Source of the DNA: Lumbricus terrestris
Lineage: Eukaryota > Annelida > Clitellata > Crassiclitellata > Lumbricidae
Assembly: GCA_949752735.1 (NCBI GenBank)
Contig: OX457038.1
Span: 23,930,655 to 23,994,654, forward strand
Reading direction: 5' to 3'
DNA length: 64,000 bases
In this document: positions 1 through 10,859 of the stretch, in pieces
Numbering within the stretch: position 1 is the stretch's first letter
Layout of the letters: every line of letters starts with the position of its first letter
The notes under the pieces: model-generated
The model's input: the letters and a program-made list of their open reading frames with translations, nothing else
Databases searched by the model: none
What the model was told of the DNA's origin: nothing
Position numbers and translations under genes: made by a program

Positions 1-289
1 ACTTTAACGATGAGCTGCATTGGTTTTCCAGTCACATCTAGTACACTCATCATTAAAGTGTGAATGCAACCACGGCAGAGAAGCACAATTCAATTAACAT
101 TGCTGGCTAGATTTCCTGATTAAGAGGTTGACTTAATGACAAATACTGTGGGAGTTCTTTTGAAGGTGCTAATGTTTAAATATTTGTCTGCACTCTGCAG
201 TAGTTACTTCAAAATCTGGCATGTGAACTTTTTTAGATATAATAACCATTTCAAGTAACAATCATATTCATTCATAGCACGTTGAATGT

Positions 290-350
290 TTATATAGTGC
301 TCCGTCAAGCAAACTACTCGAAGGTGCCCCAACTCCAGCACAGCTAAGAG
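290..350 (-). repeat. LINE/SINE 3' tail remnant
   Basis: Read on the minus strand it resembles the tail seen at 34,430-34,485, 10,020-10,060 and 57,057-57,120: CTCTGAGTA-like, then TTGAAG-like, then GCGCTATATAAA. Here the tail is degenerate (TTCGAGTAG, GCTTGACGG, GCACTATATAAAC). Only the 3' end of the element is recognisable. It marks an old insertion of the SINE A/LINE group. Confidence 0.45.
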
Positions 351-1295
351 GAACGGTGGCATATGTCATCAGGGGGGCTGTCCGTATATTACGTACGCAC
401 GGAGGGGAGATGGTCATGGGATTTAGGTGATATACGTACGCAGAATAAATGTCTAATTATGATGTCCACATTGGCCTATGTGTAACTGTTGGAGGTGATT
501 ATCCTATAGTCGTCCGATGGCATTTGACTACATTAAAATTATATTCTGTTCATATCTAACCTTAACCGTTAACAAATTTTATCTAGCAAACATGTTTAAC
601 AAATATTAATAGGTTTCATAGATGACTTCAGCTGAATAGCCTTTGTATGGGTGGGGGGCGTAGAGAAGCTCATTTGTACATATGCCTTGGGGGTCAACAA
701 AATGTACGGGTGGAGAGATTGGAAAATGCATTTTTTGCACTTTGTATATGGATGGCCCCTCATGAGACCCATTCTGTAGAAATGTTTAGTCAACAAAGTT
801 TGTAATATTTGATATATTTTTTAGTTTGCTTTCTTCTAATCTTTCTGTTTTTAACAAGCTGTCCTTTGCTGTTTTTTCTGGGAAAAGTCAACTATAGGTT
901 ATTAACCTTTTGAAGTAAATTGATACAACCGAGGTTTTTGTTGCATTCATCATATTTTGACTCTTAATGACAACCTCCAGTACACATCAACTTGCCTTGC
1001 ATGCATATCAAAGTGTTATCTAGACGCATGAAATGGAACTCATTAGAAGTATATTAATAGTGAATGCATTTATATTGTGTATGGCTTGAGGTCAGAATCC
1101 AATTAACAGAAACAACAGAATTACTTACAGAGAAAATTTCAAATAAATCTGAAACAGTTATCAAAGCATTCTCATCAACCCTAGAAATATTACCAGCAAC
1201 ATACTGTATATGCCAGGAATAGGCAACTACGGATCCAGTTTCCAAGACCTTCCAACCGCTCCTTCAAACTTCCTTGGCACGTTTTTATGTAGGCA
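351..1295. other. No gene recognised
   Basis: The short open frames are unconvincing. Position 377 onward (GGCTGTCCGTATATTACGTA) resembles 2,345 onward (GGGCTGTCCATATTTACGTA), so both may be ends of one dispersed repeat. Nothing else is recognised. Confidence 0.4.
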
Positions 1296-2167
1296 CTAGC
1301 GTTGCCCGGGAAATTTAGGATATGACCCGCTTCCTGCCAAAACCACACTCCAACTCTTTCTTAGAGCTCCATAGTAAAGTCTGTTTTTTACCCCCCAATT
1401 CCAAGTGGATAACGGTCCAACCCCCCAATTATTTTTCCACAATTCTCACTGCACTCGCCCCTACCCCCCCCCACCACCCCTCCCCAAATCCCATCCCCAC
1501 TCCCCCCCCCCCCACACTCACCCACACCATCCCCCACCTCACACCCCTCTCCACCCAAACCCCACTCCAACACAACACCCCCGAACCCCCACCACACTAC
1601 ACTCCGACATCCACAGGTACGCCACCTGTGAAATTTATGTATTCAGAAAATTCCCTCCATCACCATCCCACCACACCGCACTCCGACCTCGACCGGTACG
1701 CCACCCGTGAAATTTCGGTTTTTGGGAAAATTTTCGCCCCCACCCGGCCCCTGCGGGCCAAGGTGTGGGCTGAGTAGAGGCGAGGTGGCCCGCGTAAAAA
1801 TCTGTCTAACTGTAAAACTATGGCAAAGCAATGGAAATTTATAGCAAAAATTAGGGCTTTCGCAATCCCCACCGTGGCCCCCATGGTGTTAAAGATTTGC
1901 CAACCACTTCACCGGGTGGCTCTGATGGCCCTCTGTCTAGGTACAAAGTTTCAGAGGAATTGCTGAAAAAAAGTGGAAAAAATTTGGAGGTTTCGCCCCT
2001 GACCCTGGCTCCCATGGTGGTAGAGAATCGCCAACCCCTCGTTGGGGTGTCTCGTGCCGAGACCGGAGACCTACACAGTAGTGAAGGTTTGGAGTGAAAA
2101 GCTCAAAAACTGTGGAAATGCATCCCGGTAAAACAGACAGACAGAATCTTCTCTTTATTTATATAGA
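1296..2167 (-). mobile_element. Non-autonomous Helitron-like element
   Basis: Read on the minus strand it begins TCTATATAAATAAAGAGAAG after a host A and ends CCCGGGCAACGCTAG before a host T. This is the A|TC...CTAG|T layout of Helitrons. A CAGACAGACAGA-type tract lies just inside the 5' end. The 3' hairpin is only partial: the CCCGGGCAACGCCGGG palindrome seen whole at 8,858 and 27,264 is cut short here. No Rep/helicase coding is present, and a SINE C body lies inside. C-rich low-complexity DNA at 1,455-1,600 supports no gene. Confidence 0.5.
1363..1448 (-). repeat. SINE C body fragment
   Basis: On the minus strand it matches the bodies at 20,640-20,735 and 53,880-54,060. Shared blocks are TTGGGGGGTTGGACC, ATCCACTTGGAATTG and AACAGACTTTACTATGG. 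No tRNA-like head is visible in this copy. Confidence 0.6.
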
Positions 2168-2430
2168 TTGTGACTGGCACTTGAAAACAGATTATCTGGT
2201 TTTGCACATTTTACTACTCGTGAATTAGATTTCAAATTGTTTAGATATCCCTATATCCCTGTTGCATTGATGCCAATTCAGCACCAGACTCTGCAAATGG
2301 AATTGATTGAACTCCAGTGCACCAGTTAATTAAATAGGAAAGGGCTGTCCATATTTACGTATGCACGCACGGAGGGGAGGCGATTTGTGTATGGATGCAT
2401 ATCCCCCAGGACACATCCCCCCCCCGGTTC

Positions 2431-2543
2431 CCGGACAATTCGTCGCCGGACAATTGGGAGCGGACAATTGGGAGCGGACAATTCGGACCGGACAATTGGG
2501 AGCGGACAATTGGGAGCGGACAATTGGGAGCGGACAATTCGGG
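2431..2543 (+). repeat. 14-15 bp minisatellite, left arm of an inverted pair
   Basis: The first unit is GGACAATTCGTCGCC. It is followed by two GGACAATTGGGAGC units, one GGACAATTCGGACC, three more GGGAGC-type units and a final partial unit. A near-identical array lies inverted at 20,062-20,184 with the same order in its first five units. A C-run lies immediately upstream. It is noncoding, although several frames stay open across it because the unit lacks stops. Confidence 0.85.
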
Positions 2544-2769
2544 TTAACATTAAACCTACCCTGACAACATTGTCATATTGAGCCCATATGGGCGTCATAT
2601 ATGACCCCATATGGTAAACATCTCTAAATTCGTGTGGTTTGCACCCGACAGCCCATATCTTTTTCATATGACAAAACCATAAGGGCCTCATATATAATCA
2701 ATATGCATTCAATATGGTACAAGGATATCTATACCATATGTATTCCGTATAGATAACATATGCTTCATC

Positions 2770-3400
2770 AATATGCGTTCCATATGAAATCTATATTGTT
2801 CCAATATGTAACTGACTTATATTTAACATATGTATGCTAGATAGATTAGAGATGATTTATCCATCTGCGTTCCATATGAAACCTATATTGTTCCTATATG
2901 TAACTAACTTATCTTCAACACATGTATGCTAGATAGATCAGAGATGATTTATCCATCTGCGTTCCATATGAAACCTATATTGTTCCTATATGTACCTAAC
3001 TTATCTTCAACACATGTATGCTAGATAGATTAGAGATGATTTATCTGCGTTCCATATGAAACCTATATTGTTCCTATATATAACTAACTTATCTTCAACA
3101 CATGTATGCTAGATAGATTAGAGATGATTTATCCATCTGCGTTCCATATGAAACATATATTGTTCCTATATATAACTAACTTATCTTCAACACATGTATG
3201 CTAGATAGATTAGAGATGATTTATCCATCTGGGTTCCATATGAAACCTATATCGTTCCTATATGCAACTGACTTATCTGCAACGCATGTGTGTTAGATAG
3301 ATTACAGATGATTTATCCGTTTGTGTTCCATATGAAACCTCTACTGTTCCTATATGTAACTGACTTATCTGCAAAACATGCATGCTAGATAAATATATCC
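2770..3400. repeat. 92-bp tandem satellite, about 6.5 copies
   Basis: The marker TGTATGCTAGATAGAT recurs at 2,831, 2,923, 3,015, 3,103 and 3,195, with diverged copies at 3,287 and 3,379. Spacing is 92 bp except one 88-bp unit that lacks CCAT. Each unit carries a CATATG palindrome. The DNA from 2,570 to 2,770 is also rich in CATATG and grades into the array. Outer copies are more diverged than inner ones. Confidence 0.9.
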
Positions 3401-5060
3401 AACAAAATAAATAACATAACCAGTTTTCTTCTTAAATCCAGACTGAAGGTAAGACCAATACATATGACAGCCACACAGCTACATAAAGGCACACCTGAAA
3501 CAACTGTGCAGCATTAGAACAAAGTGCTATATGACAGTAGTTGCTACTATATGATTGATAAAACATTTTTATTTTCCACAAGAACAATTGTTAGTACAAA
3601 CATTTTTTCTGCACACAGCATTTCAAATTGGATGCTGCTGTTGCAGCTATATGTCCAGCTGACTGAGGGTCAGTGAGAAATGGGAGTTACCAGACACTTC
3701 TTGAAAGAGAAAAGAAATTCAAGCAACAGATAACGAATAATGGTAGTCAATTCCATATCCTATTAGTAGCAACATTGAATACATAAAAACCCACGACTGT
3801 GCTTATCCAACGACCTTATATATGTGCTTATCAAGGCTCAACCAGAAGACGCATTACTGAAGACGGAAATAAGTAAGGAGAAACTAGTGCTTGAAGGTAG
3901 ATAGAAGTGTTCATTGCAAGGGTTTCAACAGGTTAGTTTGAATCTGATCCTCATAGCCATTGTTGCGGACAGAGCAGTATCGAGGAGTTTTAATGATATG
4001 TACACAGCATCATGCAAGCCAAAGAATTTGGATGCGTCAAAGCCTGATGACTTTAAGTTGGCATAATCAAAACAGACAAGCAATTAGGCTTGGTCTTTGA
4101 CATGTCTGGGAAGAGCAGTCATCATGTCATACATTGCCTTGAGGTAACAACAAAACATGATCTGCAAAGGTTTAAGTGACCCCAAGTATTTTTAAGTCTT
4201 CATCGCATGGGGGAACAGTGCCAGCAAAGCCAAAGCTAGACTGGTATTGAAAGGTGTGTTGTCATTGGCATGAGCCAAACTTTGATGCAGAGGCTTGGAT
4301 TAGGCTAAGGTTATTAAAGTTCAAGTTGAATGAGGATCAGGCCCAAGTCCAGACTTTTGAAGCAGAACCATGCAAGCACTGAAGAGAGGCACTACAAGCA
4401 TTTGATGGACTCTTCCCTTGGTGACAAAGCAGAGCATCATCAGCATAAAGGACTTTCCATGACTATGCGACACTTTCCAAACTATTCTCAATTTCACAAA
4501 CTTGTCGAGACTTTACACTTTCAAGACCTCGGCCGGGAGCGCCTCTGAGTAGCTAACTTGAAGGGAAGACATTTAAATTCTGATTGATTGAAATACTGTT
4601 AATGCGGTTTTATTTGACACAAAAGTGATCTTGTCTCCAAGGTACATATCCAAAAATCAAAATGCTGTAAAAAAAATAGCAAGACCAGCAAATATCTAAT
4701 TGTGTAAAGAACAGTTTTGTGTCCTATGACATCAATATCACATTTCAGTCTCATTTCAAATTTATAAACATTTTTGTGATGAGATTTTTTAAAGAATAAA
4801 GCACATCATAGTTAAACTTCATTGTCAGTGACAAAGTGCAATTCTACCACTGCTCCTTTATTCAAGACACTCATTAACACAAACGCAACAAGATACAAAA
4901 TCCACAGTCAAGTCAGGACAATGAAAAAATAAGCGTCGTTGGTAGACAAGGAGTTTCTTTGAAGGATTTACCGGTAAGACCTAGGTCTACAGCAATAGAA
5001 AATGTTCAGCTAAGGACACCGTAAAGCACCCAGCATAAGAAATTTTCATTGTTCCTGGCC
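3401..5060. other. No gene recognised; one SINE/LINE tail
   Basis: A tail of the SINE A/LINE type (GGGAGCGCCTCTGAGTAGCT, then ACTTGAAGGG, then a GATTGATTG run) is at 4,532-4,595 on the plus strand. The open frame at 4,330-4,548 runs into that tail and is probably noncoding. Nothing else is recognised. Confidence 0.4.
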
Positions 5061-5509
5061 GGTGACACGAAACGGAGCATCCCCCTGAAAGCTATCCGGG
5101 GGGATGAATTAATCTATCCCTCCGGATGGAATTAACCGGTCTAGACTATTCTGAAGAAGAACTAGTCTATCCCCTTTTTTGAAAAATGCGTATAATTGAA
5201 ATTTTTTGCTCTAATCAAAATTTGAAGTGACTCTGATTGTTTTAAGTCTCTTAAGCAATGTTCAGAGAAAGGCAACTCGAAGTTATTTAGTGACTCTGAG
5301 TGTTCTTAAGTGTTTTAAAAGTTTTAAGTGCCCTAAAACCAAAGCAAAAATTATCTAGTAGGAATAAACATACCGGTTAGTGTCATTGTTCAAAGCAAAG
5401 CCGCTGAAAAAAATAATTTGCAAAAAAAATACACGCGGAAGTGGCTTTTTCGACTTTTCTTCATTTGGGGGATACGATTAATACGGGGGATACTCTATTC
5501 CGTGACACT
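5061..5509. mobile_element. MITE with GTGACACGAAA termini, copy 1
   Basis: The left end GGTGACACGAAACGGAG pairs with the right end CTCTATTCCGTGACAC, and both have GGGGGAT-type subterminal blocks. A second copy of similar length lies inverted at 62,086-62,538. The interior repeats TTTAAGTG/CTTAAG words. It has no coding capacity. No clear target duplication was found, so the superfamily is open. Confidence 0.65.
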
Positions 5510-6177
5510 AGCGAGGTGAATTCATGAAAGCACGGTCACAGATAATAAAGTTGAATAATTTTTGGAGGGAACAGATTGCACATAACAAGGAACTTGTTCA
5601 TTAGCACAACCTTCAGTAGGTTAGCATCAGCACAACGCACAAGCTGATCCACTTCGGCAAGTTAGGACGGAAGATATTCAGTGTTCCTTATTTTTTTGAC
5701 AAGTCTCTCGAGTCTTTCCTGGTCCCTTGCCTTTGAGAGACCCTCACCAGGCCGAAGAGGCATAATCACTCAAGAGAGAACTGTTGCCTCAACAACCCGG
5801 CAGAGGTGCCACCAAGAAGACCGCACGATCAAAGATTTCTGAGTGTGTGTAAGGCTTCGTTGCAACAGTCCAGGATGACCTCCTCCACTTCATTGATGGT
5901 TCGAAGGTCATTACGGCTCCTGTAATGGCAAAAAGATCTGAACAAATCAAAAACAACATGCTTCATCCAGTAATAAGCTAATAATTGCTGGATTGCTTTA
6001 ACACAGAACATCAAATGCAATTTTTCAGAGGTGGTGTAAGAATAATGCTGTAAAAAATAATGTTATATCGACGAAGAAAAGTTTATCAACTTGAGAACAG
6101 AACAGAGCATTATTTAACTTCTTCTGGCGTAATATTTATTAATTAATTCAATTCGGTTACACATTACACAAGTTATA
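5510..6177. other. No gene recognised
   Basis: This stretch is AT-rich. The 63-codon minus-strand frame at 5,829-6,020 matches nothing known to me. Confidence 0.35.
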
Positions 6178-6477
6178 CAGAGCTGGTCATAAAAAGTAAT
6201 ACACTACGGATTTTTGCTAATCTTTTGGCCAAATACATGAACTTTTAAATGAAATTTTACAGGGTCAAAGGCAATTCATATTTATGCACAATGGCTAAAT
6301 TTCACCAAAACATTTCTAACAGAACAAAAGTTATAGCACTTTTAGTGAGACCCACCACTGTTTTTGGCAATCCTAAAGCATAATGCAACAAAAAGTAACG
6401 TGTGGAGATTTTTATTAAGTTACATCTCAAATGAATTTGTTCACAGAAACTTTAAGCTGCTTTACAACTTGTGTTAA

Positions 6478-6800
6478 ATGCTTCCACCACCAGTGCCCAC
6501 ACTTGCCCTGTGTCTCTTTGTAAAGTCATCGAAGGCCTTGTTGATGGGCTCCAGAGGTAAACCTTGCCATATACCAACTCCAATGCGAACTTCAATTATC
6601 TTGTCGGCTCCTGTTTTTTGCAGGAGATTGTGGCATTTCTCCGGCATAGCTACCCCACGTGATAATCCATCGAATTTAAATCCTTATTTCGGGGCATTGA
6701 TTCTTCTAAATGAAACCAGGACACATGACATTGAGCCAATTCCCTACTCGACTTTCACTGTTTATAAGAGTAGACTAAGCGACAATTAGACCATGCTCAT
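6478..6800 (-). pseudogene. Possible transposase C-terminal remnant
   Basis: On the minus strand the last codons read like the end of a Tc1/mariner transposase: an FDDFTKRHRASV-type helix, then GTGGGSI, then stop at about 6,478. This matches the family's 'I..F..R...C....GG' ending only loosely. No catalytic motif survives. Its position inside mariner-like inverted repeats is the main support. Confidence 0.3.
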
Positions 6801-7107
6801 GAAGTGTTTGATTACGCATTTTGTCTGACATTGATACCTTCGCCATTTTCAGTTTTTAGAATTTTAAAAATCATTACTTTAACAATAAAATTATTAATCT
6901 GACAGATTCTTTATAATTCATCAACTTGATTGTCATCTTGCTAAGCGACTTCACAGTGGCATACAACCACGCTGGCGCTCTGTTTCTTTACTAAATAATA
7001 ATGACTGTCTGACAAAACAAAGGTTATTTGATACCAAATATTTTTTAGATGTGACTTAATGAAACTCCTTTTGTTACTTTTGTTTCATTATGTTCTTGTA
7101 TTGTCAA

Positions 7108-8120
7108 GAGGAGGATGGGAATAGACTGGGGAGACAGAAGATTGATAGGAAATTTATACATGGGGCAGAAAGTAAGCATAGGAATCGACGGAGAGTACTC
7201 AGAACCAGGAAAGTTGGGCAGAGGTGTAAGACAGGGATGCCCTCTATCACCTCTTTTATTCAACATGTACATAGAAGAACTGGTTAGAGAAACGCTAGAT
7301 GATCTGGAAGAAGGAATAAAAGTGGGAGGAAGATGGATTAAGGCGCTGAGGTTTGCGGACGATCAGGCAATGTTGGCGAGAAGCCAGAGGGGACTGCAAG
7401 AAGTGATGGACAGATTGAACACAACGTCAATTGAATACGGCATGAGGTTCAACATCAAGAAGACAAAAGTAATGAAGATCAGCAAGGGGAAAGAAGCTAC
7501 AGTCAACATCCAAATAGAAGGCAAGGAGATAGAACAGGTGAAGGAATTTTGCTACCTGGGAAGCCTGATGACAACAGACGCTAAATGTCTTAAGGAAATC
7601 AGAAGGAGGATCGCAATGGGAAAGGAGGCGTTTACGAAAAGAGGAGAACTACTACGAGGAAAACTAAGCAGAAACCTCAAGAAAAGAATGATAAAAACAC
7701 TGGTGTGGAGTGTGGTGTTGTATGGTTCCGAAACCTGGACCATGAGAAAAGAGGACATAAAGAAAATCGAAGCGTTTGAAATGTGAACTTGGAGAAAAAT
7801 GGAGAAGATCAGCTGGACGGAACACAGAACAAACGAGGAAGTGCTGGAAAAGATTGGAGAGGAAAGAACAATGATAAAAACAATCAGAGAAAGACAAAAG
7901 AAATGGATAGGACATACGCTAAGAAGAGACAACCTGGTAAAAACTGTGATAGAAGGCAAAATGGAGGGGAAAAGAACAAGAGGAAGACCACGACAGATGA
8001 TGCTGGATACGATGATGACGAGGATTGGAACCAAAGACTAAAGAAGAAGGCCCAGCGGAGGGAAGAGTGGCGACATTGGACAGCCTAACCTGCCTAGGGG
8101 CAGAGAACCAGAAGAAGAAG
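7108..8120 (+). mobile_element. 5'-truncated LINE with target duplication ATTGTCAA
   Basis: The target duplication ATTGTCAA is at 7,100-7,107 and 8,121-8,128. The element ends in a GAAGAAGAAG tail instead of poly(A), as in RTE-like and related LINEs. It begins inside the reverse-transcriptase domain, so endonuclease and most of RT are missing. It was inserted into the mariner-like element 6,178-8,312 and is therefore younger. Confidence 0.85.
7109..8041 (+). pseudogene. LINE reverse transcriptase C-terminal half, one nonsense codon
   Basis: The frame is open from the truncation point. It shows RT block GVRQGCPLSPLLFN (about residue 37 of the 7,115 frame), the catalytic box as FADDQ (A-D-D kept, normally YADD), the thumb motif LGSLMTTDAK and VLYGSETWTMRKEDI. 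A TGA at 7,784-7,786 interrupts AFEM*TW, where related proteins carry Trp, so it is probably one TGG-to-TGA change. The frame then continues with EKISWTEHRTNEEVL, the KKWIGHTLRRDNLVKTVIEG tail and GKRTRGRPR. The tail is typical of RTE-like/metazoan LINE proteins. Confidence 0.85.
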
Positions 8121-8314
8121 ATTGTCAAAAAAGTGGACAGTCTCACTAAAATTGCTATAACTCTTGTTCTCTTTTAAATATTTTGGTGAAATTTGGCCAT
8201 TAAACATCCATCTGAATTACCTTTAAGCCCATAAAATGTTATTTAGAAATTCATGCTTTTGGCCGATATATCAGCAAACATTCGCGTGGATTACTTTTTT
8301 ACAACCCTCCTGTA

Positions 8315-8886
8315 TCTAATAATAGTCCAAATGTTTTTTCTTCTATATGTTTGTATGGATTTGACTCTTCGTCCCACAAAGGGTTCGGGAATAACAGCGT
8401 CGGTTTACCAACATTTTTGCAATTGATTCTTACCAACATTATAAGGTCAACGCGACTATTTTCAGTGTTTAATTCACTTTAAAACCAGAGTTATCAGCGT
8501 TTTAAGAAAGATTTAATCACCCACGCTGCCATATATATAAAGTCGACAGATCGCGTGACGTCATTCACGCCCAATAATAATTTCCGTAGCAATCCGCTTG
8601 ACAAACCAAAACCGGTTACAGTTTACAATTATGCAGTTGAAACAATAATATTCACAAGAACGCAGATCACAGAAATATTAACTATACTAACAGAACAGAC
8701 AACCTGCAATCATTGTATTAAGCCACAGTCAGCACACATACCCAGGTTATCTTTGGCTTTTTGGGGAAGCGGGATGGGGTGGAGGGTTACCAAAACCCCG
8801 AAATTTAGCGGTCAACGCTGAGTATCCCAGAGGAGTTGTGTTGAAAACCCTAAATTTCCCGGGGCAACGCCGGATAACACATCTAG
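8315..8886 (+). mobile_element. Non-autonomous Helitron-like element
   Basis: The element starts TCTAATAATAG after A. It ends with the hairpin CCCGGGGCAACGCCGG, nine bases, then CTAG before T. Its body matches 26,759-27,291 (GACTCTTCGTCCCA..., AATTGATTCTTACC, TTCACTTTAAAACCAGAGTTAT) and in part 61,950-62,085. No Rep or helicase coding is present. It abuts the TA flank of the mariner-like element. Confidence 0.55.
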
Positions 8887-9654
8887 TTTTATGTAAGCAT
8901 GTAATATTCAGCCAAATCTTCAGCTATATTAGTGATGTTCTCCATTGGCTCCCCTCAAGCAGCATACAGTATAGGAGTATGGGATCACTGCACTAGTTTA
9001 GCATTGCCTACTAGGCCTCGGCTCCTGTCTACCATAGCGAGCTCTGTAGCCATGCTTTTAGTGCTATTCATTTGCGCACCATTACCGTGCACTATTTTAC
9101 AAAGCCAATTAGGCCTACAATAACATATTGCTAATCTTGTTGAAACTTTGAGTTTAACTTTCAAAATGTAATTAAATGAGAATTAAATTGATAAATAAAT
9201 TAAATGCTATTTAAGGGGAAAGCCTCAATTAATTAAGCAAATATCTAATTAAAAATAGACTTAAAAGTAGTCTTTTAAAAATATAGTTCTCTTGTCTTTG
9301 CGCGTGCCATTTACGTTAGTGGTCCGCGAACTTCAACAACAAATTATTACCGGTCCGTGGCAAAGTTTGAGGACCACTGATGTAGGCTACCGGTATTGTC
9401 TTCTATTTCCACAGCAGATTACCTAGGGCCCTAGGCTATAGGTTTTCTGAGCTGGTTTGGCCCTGAATTGGAGGCTAGCGCCAAAGTATCTGTAGAACTC
9501 AGATGGCATCCCACATCATGTGTGCAGCATAGTTTTACTGTCCAAATAATTATTGGCTGATCAAGCTAACCTCCTCATCTCTTTCTTGCCGACTACTATT
9601 AGGTAACAGCGCAGTTTCAAATGATGTTCTGACAACCTTAAATGGGATCCAGTT
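8887..9654. other. No gene; short hAT-end pair at 9,318-9,380
   Basis: The pair AGTGGTCCGCGAACTT ... AAGTTTGAGGACCACT forms a roughly 63-bp palindromic remnant of hAT ends. Nothing else is recognised. Confidence 0.4.
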
Positions 9655-9825
9655 GTAGAACCCTACTGCTTAGAGGTCAAACAAATAGTATCGCCGATCC
9701 CCCAGTGATCAGTGTCGGGTCGACCCTACCCCCGTGCGAAGGATTGGGGTCGATTGCTTCAAAACTGTGGCCGTGCATCGCTAACAAACAAACAAACACA
9801 CAGACTTACCAAAATATATAGAAGA
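9655..9825 (-). mobile_element. Helitron-like 5' fragment
   Basis: On the minus strand it starts TCTTCTATATATTTTGG after A and has a GTTTGTTTGTTTG tract. It then runs through GGGGTCGA/GGGTCGACC words like those of the 1,296-2,167 element. No 3' hairpin was found. Confidence 0.35.
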
Positions 9826-10017
9826 TTCATTAGATGCATTTATTACAAAATTAAACATTTATTAAAAATTTAAAATTTATATTGGATTTGGATTTAGGAT
9901 TTAATGCTATTCTGAAACATTTGACATTGATTGGATATAGAAATGATGTACGTTTGTTTATTATACCTTGTATGTATACCAAAATGCGGATAGCAATTGG
10001 TATATTAAAGCATATTC

Positions 10018-10850
10018 TTATTTTATATATAGCCTCTTCAAGGGGTTACTCAGAGGCGTTCCCAACCTCAGCACGGCGAAATAAAAGTGTCTTAAGACGA
10101 GAGAGGAAAGCCTGGGAAGGATTTTTAGAAAGACAGCAGTGTCAGAGGAAAGACTATTCCACGTTAAGGGTCCAACCACCGAGAAAGCACGGTTCTGCAT
10201 TGTGGAAATACGAGCAAAAGGGGTCCTGAGATCAGATTTTGTTCAGTCGAACGAACGAAGCGGAAATGGCGAGAACTACGAGTAGGGCTACAGTGATCAA
10301 AAAGGTAGGCAGGAGCAAGGCCTAGCATGCAGCGCCAGACTAGAGTAGAGTTCCTATACTCAATTCACTACTTGAGTGGGAGCCAGTGGATAACGTAACA
10401 CATATAGCTAGAGATGTGGCTGAATTTGGGTATGCGGCCAATAAGGTGGGCTGCAGAGCGAAGGACGCGATCAAGGCAATACAGATTGGCAATTGGTAGG
10501 CCAGCATAGACAGCAGCAGTAGTCAAGTCTGGTGATAAAAAAAATGGATAAGGGTTGCAGCAGCGGTAGGAGTAAGAGAACGAGCAACAGTGCGTATACA
10601 TATATAGTTGACGCAGTTGATAATAACAGGAACGGCTGAGCGAGTGAATGTGTGGAGCAAAAGTGAACTCTTGGTCCAGAGTAACACCGAGGTCACAGAC
10701 CCCGGTTGAGAAGACAAAATCAGGAAAGGCATTGAAGCAATGGTTGTCATATCTAGCTTGCCAGCTGCTCGCGGGTGCCAAGTCAAATGAATTGAGTTTA
10801 AAAAAAGTTAAGACGGGGTCGATTGGACGTCACTCAAGTTCATAATGCTA
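10018..10850 (-). pseudogene. CR1/L2-like LINE, RT C-terminal part with 3' tail
   Basis: Minus-strand frames carry VCDLGVTLDQEFTFAPHI, DLTTAAVYAGLPI, RVLRSAAHLIGRIPKFSHIS and, nearer the end, RAFSVVGPLTWNSL. These are the thumb and C-terminal landmarks of CR1/L2-type proteins, spread over two frames with gaps. The end at 10,020-10,060 is the ACGCCTCTGAGTA...CTTGAAGAGGCTATATA tail. That tail recurs in SINE A (34,261-34,502), which makes this LINE group its likely mobilising partner. Confidence 0.75.
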
Positions 10851-10859
10851 AATTAACGA

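Larger units (their letters stand above)
6178..8312. mobile_element. Mariner-like element with ~195-bp terminal inverted repeats
   Basis: The left end (CAGAGCTGGTCATAAAAAGT) and the inverted right end (CAGGAGGGTTGTAAAAAAGT) are flanked by TA. They stay similar for about 195 bp, sharing words such as TTGGCCAAA, AAATTTCACCAAAA and TTTTAGTGAGAC. TA duplication and a CATAAAAAGT-type end fit Tc1/mariner. The interior has been invaded by a LINE (7,108-8,120), leaving about 1.1 kb of original sequence. Confidence 0.7.

Noticed and set aside
2326..2691. 121-codon repetitive protein with ANCPLPIVRSE units
   Set aside because: Read-through of the 14-bp minisatellite; the same pattern is open in several frames.
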